9,780 bases of DNA from Desulfobacteraceae bacterium (GCA_020349865.1 CP070700.1:4618083-4627862); one strand, 5' to 3'; numbered from the stretch's first letter, positions 1-8,492 are shown. Program-made: numbers and translations. Notes: generated from the sequence alone by a model not told the origin.

Positions 1-968
1 AAACCACAATCCGAAAGCATATGATCAACTTCCGCCGAGGTCTGGTGAATGGTACCAAAAGGAACTTCATACCATTCATCCACAACACCGTATTCATATA
101 ATGGATTTCTGAAATCCTCGATCTTGCTCGGAAATGCATGGTCCCAGATTATCAACTTGCCGTCTTTCTTCAAAGCCTGATAAACATTTTCTACTGCCTT
201 GGATCTCACCTCCGGATAAATCTCGTGTAACACTACCATCATAGTGGCTGCATCGAATTCATCATTGTAATCTATCGACTCTCCGCCAAGACACTCAGCT
301 GAAACCCTGTCTTCCACCCCTGATTCTTTGAAAATTCTTCTGGCTTCTTTGATTCCATTTTCATCAGGATCAACACCGACGAAACTGCTGTTTTGGTAAG
401 TTTGTGCTAACTTTGATATTAAAACGCCCCAGCCACATCCAACGTCCATTAGCTTGGCTCCAGCTTCCATCTTCTCCTGCAATCCTTCAATCTTAGGAAT
501 AATGGCTTTGTTTATAATGGGGAAAAAGTTTTGAGTTACTGTGGCTGCCTCTTTACCCAGTTCAGGATTAGCGTACATGAAAAACCGTTCACCGCTTTTG
601 AAAAATTCGGCATACTTGTCGAATGATGGTCCAAGCATCTTGATTGTCATATTAATGTTGCCTGCGTAATTTCTTGGGTTCGTCTTATCAACTAATACCT
701 CATTCAAGCCGGGTGGAAGCCTAAACTTACCGCTATCATCGCAGTCTAAAAGTTCCCATGCATAAGCGGTTTGACACCAAATCTTGACATAGGGTTCATG
801 CAACCTCAACTGCTTTGCCAAATCGCTTGTAGTAATACCATTTTCAGCGGCGTCGATTTTTTCAAAAAATCCAAGTTCGTTTCCGAGACCGATTAAGCGC
901 GTAGCAAAATATCCTTTCTCATAACCTCTTATTTTCGCCAGTTGTTCTTTCGATGTTATTTCTGCCAT
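1..968 (-). CDS. SAM-dependent methyltransferase with N-terminal winged helix, C-terminus cut by window edge
   Basis: Reading back from 968 gives 322 codons with no stop before the window edge, so the last part of the protein is missing. It probably transfers a methyl group from S-adenosylmethionine to a small molecule in the cytoplasm; the substrate cannot be told. Residues about 24-75 look like the winged-helix dimerisation domain found at the front of many O-methyltransferase-like and Rv2258c-like enzymes. The Rossmann fold starts with motif I, LMDVGCGWG (173-181), followed by the acidic residue that would bind the ribose, D200 in FVGVDPDENG, and a motif IV-like stretch FDAATMMVVLHE (238-249). 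Full-length relatives are usually about 340-360 residues, so only some 20-40 residues should be missing. The ATG at 966-968 has AGGAGG six bases upstream. The preceding gene on this strand, the cysteine-rich protein, ends 231 bases upstream. The class is fairly sure; the reaction is not. Confidence 0.88.
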   Translation of the reverse strand, partial: MAEITSKEQLAKIRGYEKGYFATRLIGLGNELGFFEKIDAAENGITTSDLAKQLRLHEPYVKIWCQTAYAWELLDCDDSGKFRLPPGLNEVLVDKTNPRNYAGNINMTIKMLGPSFDKYAEFFKSGERFFMYANPELGKEAATVTQNFFPIINKAIIPKIEGLQEKMEAGAKLMDVGCGWGVLISKLAQTYQNSSFVGVDPDENGIKEARRIFKESGVEDRVSAECLGGESIDYNDEFDAATMMVVLHEIYPEVRSKAVENVYQALKKDGKLIIWDHAFPSKIEDFRNPLYEYGVVDEWYEVPFGTIHQTSAEVDHMLSDCG

Positions 969-974
969 GACTGC

Positions 975-980
975 CCTCCT
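975..980 (-). promoter_or_regulatory. Ribosome-binding site of the methyltransferase gene
   Basis: The minus strand reads AGGAGG, then six bases, then ATG at 968. This is a near-consensus Shine-Dalgarno site and fixes the start. It is far stronger than anything in front of the two large cyclase genes. Confidence 0.85.
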
Positions 981-1199
981 TTCGGGATGTAAGATTTGGA
1001 AAATTCAACATCTAGTTTCTTCTCATGATGGGAAAAATCCATCTAAAATTTCCTGAGTAAGCGTGACACTTTCTCTGGATACTGTTAATAGAAAAGTTAA
1101 ACCCACTTGCGATCCATTTATATAAGGTTTGACAACCGCCTTGAAATTTCTAGAATATCTTCCATATTAAAAATTATTGCCCCCTTTTTCCATAAACTC

Positions 1200-1712
1200 T
1201 TATTCTTGCATCTCTAATGTCCAGTCGCAATATGGGTCGCCGCGGTTCAGGCATTTGTCTCCCCTACTAACTTTCAGTTTTGGGTTGACAGCCTTGTAGG
1301 CAGCTTCCTGATAGGCGGCACACACGGGGTAGCAATCTAAAGAGATACCCATTTCTTTCATCCTCAGCGGAAAGGGACATCCCGTTGCTCTCGCCTCGAC
1401 TTTTAGGGGAGAGGCTTCTGGAAATTCAGCCTGGAGTTCTGGTCCGAAGAATACAGTATTCGCACTTGTCACTGCTTTAGCAGCTTCTTCAGCAGTAGCT
1501 ACCGGTAGTCCAAGGGCATCGGTAACTAGTTTTACGCCCGACGCGCTCGCTGACCACAGCTTGACCAAGACTTCCTTGCGCTTTTCCGGTCCAAGGGCAT
1601 CTTGGATAGCCCCATCGAGTGCTATTGCCGTACTCGTCGAAGCCTGGGTAGCAATGTTCCACCGCATTTCAGCCGGAACTTTATCAACAATTTCTTTAAT
1701 CTCTTGAGCCAT
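1200..1712 (-). CDS. Small cysteine-rich protein with C-terminal CX7C motif (ATC-hydrolase/V4R-like)
   Basis: This is a 170-residue soluble protein with no signal peptide or membrane segment. The N-terminal two thirds are mostly helical and rich in Ala, Lys and Glu. The last third holds five cysteines: C112 in TGCPFP, C127 and C131 (CYPVC), and C154 and C162 in KCLNRGDPYCDWTLE. The closing pattern, Cys then GDPYC then an aromatic and alternating hydrophobic residues, resembles the end of V4R (4-vinyl reductase-like) domains and of proteins annotated as L-2-amino-thiazoline-4-carboxylic acid hydrolase. In those families the cysteines are thought to bind metal or a small ligand. I cannot separate the two families by eye, so no reaction is assigned. 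A longer reading from a GTG at 1721 is rejected because that GTG overlaps the AGGAGG element; the ATG at 1712 sits eight bases behind it. The upstream cyclase-hydrolase gene ends 140 bases before this start. Confidence 0.8.
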   Translation of the reverse strand: MAQEIKEIVDKVPAEMRWNIATQASTSTAIALDGAIQDALGPEKRKEVLVKLWSASASGVKLVTDALGLPVATAEEAAKAVTSANTVFFGPELQAEFPEASPLKVEARATGCPFPLRMKEMGISLDCYPVCAAYQEAAYKAVNPKLKVSRGDKCLNRGDPYCDWTLEMQE

Positions 1713-1720
1713 CTCTTTCA

Positions 1721-1726
1721 CCTCCT
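1721..1726 (-). promoter_or_regulatory. Ribosome-binding site deciding the start of the cysteine-rich protein
   Basis: The minus strand reads AGGAGG, an eight-base spacer, then ATG at 1712. A GTG in the same frame at 1721-1719 shares its first base with this element and so cannot be the start it serves. The protein is therefore 170 residues, not 173. Confidence 0.85.
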
Positions 1727-1852
1727 TTTCCTTGCTGGTAGAGTAATTAAATGTTCAGGACGGTTGCCAAATTTTTTTTTAATCAACTACTTAGTAACCT
1801 CATGACTTGTTATGACTATATTTTTTAATACTTGTTCAATTCGTCTTTCAGT

Positions 1853-4800
1853 TCATATCGCCGCCTGGGAGGGAATGGTTTCCGTTAGAACAAATTGCCG
1901 CGACACCTCACAGAACTCGCCCGGTGCCGTCAAGAAAAATGCATGCCCTCGTCCTTTAAAGGCGTAAAACAAGGCATCTGGAATTTGTTCCCATATAAAC
2001 CGTCCGCCTTCGAAAGGAAAAAGAAGATCTGCGGTTCCCTGCATCACCACGGTGGGAATTGTAACTTTTGGAAGCAGAGAAACGATATTGGCCTCGGGGT
2101 CACGAACAAAAAAGCTCACAATCGTTTCCTGGGGAAGGTTCATCGTGCGTTTTATAAATTGTTCGGCCAATTCATGGGTGCCAGGTTCCGAAATCAAAAT
2201 GGATGAGAAAATCGTGAGTGCCTGTTCAAGATTTTTATTTTTTAAGGCTTCGATGAACTCCTTGGTCCATTCACCGCGCAGCGGATATAGGCTTCCAGGA
2301 GTCAAGTCGTCAGTGCCAGCGCCGCATAGAACCAGCCTTTTCACCAGTCCGGGGTAAGCTGCAGCCAACTTGATCAGGAGATTGCCACCCCGGGAGATGC
2401 CAACCCCGTTGATAGCACCGCACTCAGCGGCCTCGATGACAGCGCGAACATCCTCAACATGATCCTTAAGCGAATAACCTTTAGGAATAGGATCGGAGCC
2501 ACCAGTTCCCCGTGGATCGATGGTGATGATACGGAATTCCTGACAAAGTCGTTCTAAAACGGGTTGGAAGGTGGACAATCCATATAAAACCGGGTTGACC
2601 ACAAGCAGTGTCTCCTCGCCCCCACCGTGCTCATAGAATACAATCTTTGCTCCGTCGCGGACGATCAAGCGAGGAAGGTGTCTCTTGTTCTGAATGTTCC
2701 GTCGGATTACGGAATCTGTTGAGAGTTCTATGGCCAGGTCATAATTTTGGTTGGCTTGGTCGAGCTCCCCTAGCAGGCTGGCCAGATCTCCGGCGAGTAC
2801 AAATCCGCGGATTTGTTCCTCAACCATATTTTTTCTTTTTCCGGCAGCTTCCAAAACACGCCGGCACAAAGTTATTGCGCTGCGGTAAGCATAGTTGGCT
2901 TTGGCCTTTTCCGCCGCCTTCAGGAGATATCCAGCCGCTTTTTCCCAGACTTCTCCTCGCTCGAAATGGCGGGATACTATTTCATAATATTCCGCTAATC
3001 GAGTTGAATACAAACCTTCTATCACTTTACCGACTTTGGCATGTATGGCTTTTCTTTTTGAACTCAAAAGACTGTTGTAGGCTACATCATGGGTCATGGC
3101 ATGTTTGAATATAAATGCGTTTTCCGGGTATATCCCTCTTTCATAGAGAAGTTCTGCATCCTTTAACACCGAAAGTTGGATCAGTAGTTCACGTTCTGAT
3201 AGATCCGATACTTTTTTAAGCAATTCGAAATTAAACTCTCTTTCAATTACAGAACCGATTTGAAGTACTTCTTTAGCACCCTCGGGTAATGTGTCCACAC
3301 GGGCCATGATAACATCTTCTATGGTGGAAGGAATGCTCACTTCGTGTATTTCTTTTGCTAAATGATAAGTTTCGTTTTTTTTCTTTATAATCTTTAAGTT
3401 TTGGAGGGACTTTATAAGCTCCTCGATGAAAAAGGGAACGCCTTCTGTCTTTTCAAGTATCAACTCTTCAAGATCCCTATCGATATCTTTGGTGCCCAAA
3501 AGATAGGCCAACATTGAAAGACTTTCCCTATTTGAAAGCCTATTCAAAACGATTTGACTGTGATACGATTTGGCCCCCCAGGAGTGCACATATTCAGGCC
3601 GATGGGTAAATATCAGGAAAATCCTTGCTCCCGATATAGTGTTTAAGAGACTTATTAAACGATCTTCAGAACTCTTATCAATCCAATGTAAATCTTCAAC
3701 GGCAATGATAAGGGGATTAATCTCCGAACTCTTAAGGGCGTTTCGATTTAATGCCTCAATGATTCTTTCCTTTCTTGCTTCAGGGCTCATAGATCGCGTA
3801 TCGATACCGCTATCTTTGACCGATAAAAGCTCTAGAATATATGGAAGAATGGAGGCTTCATCAAATCCCAATAGGTTCAGTCCACGTTTGACCTTTTCCT
3901 TTATTTCAGAATCGCCATCACCTTCCATGATATTGAAATTTGACTTTACGATGTCTATGACTGGATGGTAGGCTATACCCCGACTGTATGAAAGGCACTT
4001 ACCTTCCATAAAGGTCACGTCCTCGTTTGCCACAGCCTTTCTGAACTCATACAAAAGCCTTGACTTGCCAACCCCTGCTTCGGCCATGATTGATATTGCC
4101 TGACCTCGGCCTGTCTTGGCGCGCTCAAAACCATCCAATAGTATCTCAAGCTCTCGCTCCCTTCCAATAAAAGGGGTTAAACCTTTCTCAGCACTGACGT
4201 CAAACCGTGTCCTTCGAGTACTGGGGGCAATCACACGATAGGCTTTGACCATACCTTCTTTGCCTTTAATTGCATATTCACCCAAAGCCTCATACCGAAA
4301 AAGCCCCTCAGTGAGTCGAAAGGTATCTTCCGTGACATAGGTACTGCCCGGCTCTGCTAACCCCTCCATGCGGGAAGCCAAATTAACCGTGTCCCCCACA
4401 GCTTTGAATTCAACCCTTAGGTCATTACCCAAAGTACCCACCACTACCGGGCCGGTGTGAATACCGATGCGCATCTTGAGGGAAGAGATATTACTTCTCT
4501 CTTGTTTTATTTTGTCGCTGAACTTTGCCATCGCTCGGTGGATGGCATAGGCAGATCGGATGGCTCGCTGAGGCGCATCTTCCAGAGCGATGGGCGCACC
4601 AAAAATAGCCATAATCCCATCGCCGGTCATTTCATTGACAGTGCCTTCATAGTCGTGGACTTTATGAATCAGGATTTCATAGACCTGATCCATGATCGTA
4701 TAGGCTCCCTCTGGGCCAAGTCTTTCAGCAAGCTGGGTAAATCCTTCCAGGTCACAGAACATCACCGTAACCTGCTTGCGTTCACCCTCAATTCGATCCC

Positions 4801-5053
4801 TTTGCGATAGGATCTTCTCGGTAAGACCCTTCGGAAGGTAGCGTTGAATTTTTGTGAGTTTCTCATCAAATGAAAGATCTTTAGGTTGAGCTTCTTTGGG
4901 TTTCCTTAGATCATGGCCGCAACCACCGCAAAACTTGTCTCCCGGAAGATTTTCGTAATTACACTGAGGGCAAACTAGCAAAAGTCTGTTTCCACACTCA
5001 CGACAAAAATTGCGTGTATCAGGGTTATCAGTCTGACATTGCGGGCATTTCAT
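1853..5053 (-). CDS. Zinc ribbon - class III nucleotide cyclase - AAA/STAND ATPase - alpha/beta hydrolase fusion
   Basis: This is a 1066-residue cytoplasmic signalling protein, complete, with no membrane segment. Two four-cysteine zinc ribbons come first (C3, C6, C17, C20; C28, C31, C42, C45). A class III cyclase domain follows (about 90-275), with metal-binding D101 (FCDLEGFT) and D145 (MTGDGIMAIFG) and transition-state residues N224 and R228 (GDTVNLASRME). The purine-selecting positions carry E141 and K217, an unusual pair. An AAA-16-like ATPase follows (about 293-560), with Walker A AEAGVGKS at 324-331, whose first residue is Ala rather than Gly, and Walker B LIIAVEDLHW at 448-457. A helical region runs to about 790. 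The tail (about 795-1055) is an alpha/beta hydrolase with nucleophile elbow GISRG (S887), D1009 in GTADLLFP and H1037 in GRGHAFF, so the triad looks complete. The substrate is unknown. The start follows the other cyclase gene by 38 bases, which suggests co-transcription; there is no strong Shine-Dalgarno site. Confidence 0.93.
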   Translation of the reverse strand: MKCPQCQTDNPDTRNFCRECGNRLLLVCPQCNYENLPGDKFCGGCGHDLRKPKEAQPKDLSFDEKLTKIQRYLPKGLTEKILSQRDRIEGERKQVTVMFCDLEGFTQLAERLGPEGAYTIMDQVYEILIHKVHDYEGTVNEMTGDGIMAIFGAPIALEDAPQRAIRSAYAIHRAMAKFSDKIKQERSNISSLKMRIGIHTGPVVVGTLGNDLRVEFKAVGDTVNLASRMEGLAEPGSTYVTEDTFRLTEGLFRYEALGEYAIKGKEGMVKAYRVIAPSTRRTRFDVSAEKGLTPFIGRERELEILLDGFERAKTGRGQAISIMAEAGVGKSRLLYEFRKAVANEDVTFMEGKCLSYSRGIAYHPVIDIVKSNFNIMEGDGDSEIKEKVKRGLNLLGFDEASILPYILELLSVKDSGIDTRSMSPEARKERIIEALNRNALKSSEINPLIIAVEDLHWIDKSSEDRLISLLNTISGARIFLIFTHRPEYVHSWGAKSYHSQIVLNRLSNRESLSMLAYLLGTKDIDRDLEELILEKTEGVPFFIEELIKSLQNLKIIKKKNETYHLAKEIHEVSIPSTIEDVIMARVDTLPEGAKEVLQIGSVIEREFNFELLKKVSDLSERELLIQLSVLKDAELLYERGIYPENAFIFKHAMTHDVAYNSLLSSKRKAIHAKVGKVIEGLYSTRLAEYYEIVSRHFERGEVWEKAAGYLLKAAEKAKANYAYRSAITLCRRVLEAAGKRKNMVEEQIRGFVLAGDLASLLGELDQANQNYDLAIELSTDSVIRRNIQNKRHLPRLIVRDGAKIVFYEHGGGEETLLVVNPVLYGLSTFQPVLERLCQEFRIITIDPRGTGGSDPIPKGYSLKDHVEDVRAVIEAAECGAINGVGISRGGNLLIKLAAAYPGLVKRLVLCGAGTDDLTPGSLYPLRGEWTKEFIEALKNKNLEQALTIFSSILISEPGTHELAEQFIKRTMNLPQETIVSFFVRDPEANIVSLLPKVTIPTVVMQGTADLLFPFEGGRFIWEQIPDALFYAFKGRGHAFFLTAPGEFCEVSRQFVLTETIPSQAAI

Positions 5054-5091
5054 CTTTATTTATCTTTGCAGTTTCTGAAAAATTTTACTGC

Positions 5092-8000
5092 TTATCCTAA
5101 AGACGCTAAAGCCTCTTTTGCTTGTTTTAGGTCCTTTGCGGCCTCGCACTGTTCAAAGAGCTCAATAGAATCGGAGATGCATTTCTTCGCTTGGTCATTT
5201 CTTTTTTTTGCTAGATGCAGGAGCCCCAAATCAAGAGAGGCTTGGGCCAAAATTCTGTCGGCTCCGATCTTTTTTGCAACTTCCATTGCTTTTTTAAGGT
5301 GATATTCTGCTTTTTTACTGGCAAATAGGATGTTTTTTATAAGAAACCCTATGTTTGATATACTCACGGGTTCCGGGCTTTTGACGAGCTGCAAATACAC
5401 TTTACCAAGGGCGTGTTCAAATAGAGCATAAAAAGGCTTAAATGCCGTGGATGCATTTTTACTCGCTTCTATCATTTTTATTCCAAGGCTAAACTTGCCT
5501 TTCATAATTGAAATGAAACCAAGATTGCTTGTGGCCGCCAGGGAAGGGATGTCAGTGCCAAACTTCTCACTGTAGTCAAGAACCTTTTGTGTGTTTTCTT
5601 CTGCCGCTTCTAATTGGCCATCCAATAATTGGGCCATACCAAGAAAACATCTGGCCCAATTGGATAAAAAGGGGTCTGTTAAAATTTCATCTGCTTTCTG
5701 ATAGGATTTAATGGCGGATTTATGGTCTCCAGCGATGAGATGACCTGAGGCTATGCCCATGTAACCTACGCCCATACTTCTTATATTGGAGTGTTTGTGC
5801 CCATATTCAACCAGGGCATTTCCTGCTTCAATGGCTCTTTTTGCACCGCCAGCAAAACAACTTACAAATCCGATCCCTGCCAGAGATTTAAAATACAGAT
5901 ATTGGTCCCAAGGATTTAAATATGGATAATTGTCCAATTCTATAAGCTTGTATGTCTCTTGTGCCCTTTCTACAGATATAAGTGCTTTTTGCATATCTGA
6001 GTTTACATAGATCCAGGCAAGCCATGTATGCGCATAGCATATGACTTTTTGATTGTTGACTTCTTCACCCAGCGCTAAAGCCTTACTAAGATATTGATAA
6101 GCAATGTCACAATCAGCCCGCATTCCCCAGGCAAAGCCAAGCCATGCATAGAACATACCGAGCCTTGCCTTATCTTCCAGAGATTCAGCCGAATTCATGT
6201 GAGCGCTTAAAAGATCAGTCAAGCTCCTTAAATCTCCCCTGTAGAGAAAAACTAAGGCCCACTTGAAAAAAAGATCCATCAGGAGTTCTTCTTCTTCCTT
6301 TGATCTGTCAGGTTTTTGAGTGAGAAGATCATACGCCTCGTTGTAATATTGATGCGCTTCTTCCAAGGCATATCTATTCAGGCTCTTTTCCCCGGACTTC
6401 ATGAGGTAATCAATGGCTTTATGGATAGATCTACCTTGCTTGAAATGAAACGCCAGGTTCTCATAAAACTCGGGAAGTCGGTCATGAAATAGCTGCTCCA
6501 TCACGAGACCAATTCGCTCATGGATTTCTTTGCGCTCCTTTTTGAGAAGACCGTTATAAACCACCTCTTGGGTTAGCGCATGTTTGAACATATACTCCAA
6601 ATAGGGTTGAAAAGATCGGGTCCGAATCAGATCGAGTTGTTCGAGTCCAGTTAGACATCGGTCGATTTCTTGTTTAAGGTCTGTGATCTTTTTTAGAATC
6701 TCGTAAAGAAAAGCCCTCCCGATCACCGAAGCTTCCTGAAGAATCCTCTTTGTCTCACTCGCCAAGCGATCGATCCTATCGGACAGAACTCCATGGATCG
6801 TTGAGGAAATATCAATCTCACTCATCGATTTTGTAATCCGCCAGCTGCCATTATCTCGGACAAGCGCCTCCGATTCGATCAGTGAATTGACCAGCTCTTC
6901 CAGGTAGAAGGGATTTCCCTCGGCCTTGTCTTGAACAAATCGTTTCAAATCAGCGGGTATCGTTTCGGTTTTCAGTAAAGATCCCAACATATCCTGTGCT
7001 TCTGAAGGTAAAAGATCCTGAAGCTGAATCTCCCGGTAGATTTTAGCTATGCTGCTCAGTTGATGGCTCGAGAAGAGGCTAAAAGCCGGCCGGTAAGCAC
7101 AGATAACTATTGCCGGATGTCGAACGTGTAACAGCGCATTGCGAAGCAGTTCTATAAAGGAAGGATCAGCCCAATGAAGATCCTCAAGGAAGAAAATGGT
7201 TGGGGCTCTCCGGGCAAGGGCTGAGATAATCGACTGGGTCGCATCTTGCAGTCGAGATTGCCAAAACTCTGGACTCACATTTTCCACCTCCGGGTAAACG
7301 AGAGAATATAGACCGCCCACATACGGAATAACCTCTTCCTTATTTTCGACCAGATTGCCGATCCCAGATTCGACTTTTTTCCTTATTTTTTCTTGGGGAT
7401 CAGCTTCTTCAATTTGAAAGACTCTATTTAGCAAATCAACCATTGGGAAGTAGGGAATATTGCGACAATAGGCATAAGCATGCCCTTCTACCCATTGAAT
7501 CTCTTCAAGATCTAAAGTGGCCTTGAACTCTTCAACCAGCCTGCTCTTTCCGGTACCGGCATCTCCACAAATAGAAAAAATCCTACCTTTCCCCTCTCGG
7601 AGGTTTTCGACCGCTTCACCCAGTTGGTCGATTTCCATCTTCCTGCCAATCAAATCGGCTCTCAGGCCGGAAAGACGGTGTATGGTAATGGGTCTCTCCT
7701 TTGCGGATAGCACTTTGTAAATATTCACAGGCTCTGCTTTACCTTTGATTGTTGTTGGTTCTAAGCTTTCAAAATTAAAATGTCCTTCGCCCTGTCGGTA
7801 CGTACTTGGACCGACCAGAATTTCGCCAACGTTGGCCAGACTGCTCAGTCGGGAGGCAAGATTGATGGTGTCCCCCGCTACGCCATGCGTCCCTCTTTCC
7901 ATATCCACATCGCCGGTGACTACAAGACCGGTATTGATGCCGGTGTGCATCGAAATGGGTTGCCCGATTCTTTTTTCCACTTCAGGACTCAAGGCATTGG

Positions 8001-8445
8001 TCACATCGTGTATTTCTCTTGCCGCCCTGATGGCTCTTACCGGATCATCTTCATGGGCCTTAGGTACTCCGAAAAGCGCCATAACGGCATCGCCAACAAA
8101 TTTCTCAACAAATCCCTCGTATTTGTCTATTACCTTGGAAATTTCGCCAAAGATTCGGCTGGTGATTTCTTTTAGCTCCTCTGGATCCAGTTTTTCAGCC
8201 ATTGCGGTGTATCCGGATAGATCAGAGAAAAGAACCGTCACATGTTTTCGCTCGCCTTCAATTTCGGAAACTCTCTTTTCTGTTTCAATGACTTCTGTTA
8301 GCTTTTTTCCGCATTGACCACAAAATTCCCGGTCTAAAGGGATCTGAGTTCCGCAGTTTGGACAAACAAATTCCATCTTGGCCCCACATTTTTCACAGAA
8401 CTTTACCCCTTCACGATTATGGAATTGGCACTCTGGGCATTTCAT
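5092..8445 (-). CDS. Zinc ribbon - class III adenylate cyclase-like - AAA/STAND ATPase - TPR protein
   Basis: This 1117-residue protein is complete. It opens with two zinc ribbons whose eight cysteines (3, 6, 17, 20, 28, 31, 42, 45) fall at exactly the positions seen in the downstream paralogue. The class III cyclase domain (about 65-247) has metal-binding D75 (LFSDLSGYT) and D119, K115 (KFVGDAVMALFG) at the position that recognises adenine in adenylyl cyclases, and N195 and R199 (GDTINLASRL). The ATPase (about 263-530) has a canonical Walker A, GDAGTGKS (294-301), and Walker B TIFFLEDLHW (416-425). From about 670 to the end the protein is helical repeats of TPR type, probably a sensor or partner-binding surface. 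It most likely makes cAMP under control of the ATPase module; the input is unknown. The frame stays open upstream to a TTG at 8523, but ATG at 8445 is chosen because it gives the same MKCPxC opening as the paralogue. Its Shine-Dalgarno site is weak. Confidence 0.93.
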   Translation of the reverse strand: MKCPECQFHNREGVKFCEKCGAKMEFVCPNCGTQIPLDREFCGQCGKKLTEVIETEKRVSEIEGERKHVTVLFSDLSGYTAMAEKLDPEELKEITSRIFGEISKVIDKYEGFVEKFVGDAVMALFGVPKAHEDDPVRAIRAAREIHDVTNALSPEVEKRIGQPISMHTGINTGLVVTGDVDMERGTHGVAGDTINLASRLSSLANVGEILVGPSTYRQGEGHFNFESLEPTTIKGKAEPVNIYKVLSAKERPITIHRLSGLRADLIGRKMEIDQLGEAVENLREGKGRIFSICGDAGTGKSRLVEEFKATLDLEEIQWVEGHAYAYCRNIPYFPMVDLLNRVFQIEEADPQEKIRKKVESGIGNLVENKEEVIPYVGGLYSLVYPEVENVSPEFWQSRLQDATQSIISALARRAPTIFFLEDLHWADPSFIELLRNALLHVRHPAIVICAYRPAFSLFSSHQLSSIAKIYREIQLQDLLPSEAQDMLGSLLKTETIPADLKRFVQDKAEGNPFYLEELVNSLIESEALVRDNGSWRITKSMSEIDISSTIHGVLSDRIDRLASETKRILQEASVIGRAFLYEILKKITDLKQEIDRCLTGLEQLDLIRTRSFQPYLEYMFKHALTQEVVYNGLLKKERKEIHERIGLVMEQLFHDRLPEFYENLAFHFKQGRSIHKAIDYLMKSGEKSLNRYALEEAHQYYNEAYDLLTQKPDRSKEEEELLMDLFFKWALVFLYRGDLRSLTDLLSAHMNSAESLEDKARLGMFYAWLGFAWGMRADCDIAYQYLSKALALGEEVNNQKVICYAHTWLAWIYVNSDMQKALISVERAQETYKLIELDNYPYLNPWDQYLYFKSLAGIGFVSCFAGGAKRAIEAGNALVEYGHKHSNIRSMGVGYMGIASGHLIAGDHKSAIKSYQKADEILTDPFLSNWARCFLGMAQLLDGQLEAAEENTQKVLDYSEKFGTDIPSLAATSNLGFISIMKGKFSLGIKMIEASKNASTAFKPFYALFEHALGKVYLQLVKSPEPVSISNIGFLIKNILFASKKAEYHLKKAMEVAKKIGADRILAQASLDLGLLHLAKKRNDQAKKCISDSIELFEQCEAAKDLKQAKEALASLG

Positions 8446-8492
8446 CTTTCTCTTTACCTTTAATACGAAGTTAATGATGAAAGGACATGCCT

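Noticed and set aside
1027..1043. GATGG/CCATC hairpin as a terminator between the two small genes
   Set aside because: The stem is five base pairs and no T-run follows it in the direction of transcription.
1117..1122. TATAAA on the minus strand as a -10 element for the methyltransferase
   Set aside because: The only -35 candidate at suitable spacing (TTTCAA, 18 bases) matches the consensus poorly, so no promoter is called.
1026..1155. Minus-strand stretch between the cysteine-rich gene and the methyltransferase that reads as about 41 sense codons
   Set aside because: There is no usable start codon or ribosome-binding site, and an open run of this length is expected by chance.
1602..4810. 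Plus-strand open frames of 67-166 codons opposite the cyclase-hydrolase gene and the cysteine-rich gene
   Set aside because: They lie opposite well-supported genes on the other strand, have low-complexity or unlikely protein composition and no ribosome-binding sites.
5039..8317. Plus-strand open frames up to 190 codons opposite the cyclase-TPR gene
   Set aside because: They are antisense shadows of conserved cyclase, ATPase and TPR codons; the Ser/Leu/Pro-rich translation is typical of such shadows.
1853..8445. The locus as an anti-phage cyclic-nucleotide system such as Pycsar or CBASS
   Set aside because: No separate cyclic-nucleotide-gated effector (membrane, TIR or nuclease) is in the window, and the cyclases have the architecture of regulatory ATPase-linked signalling proteins; nothing here specifically points to defence.
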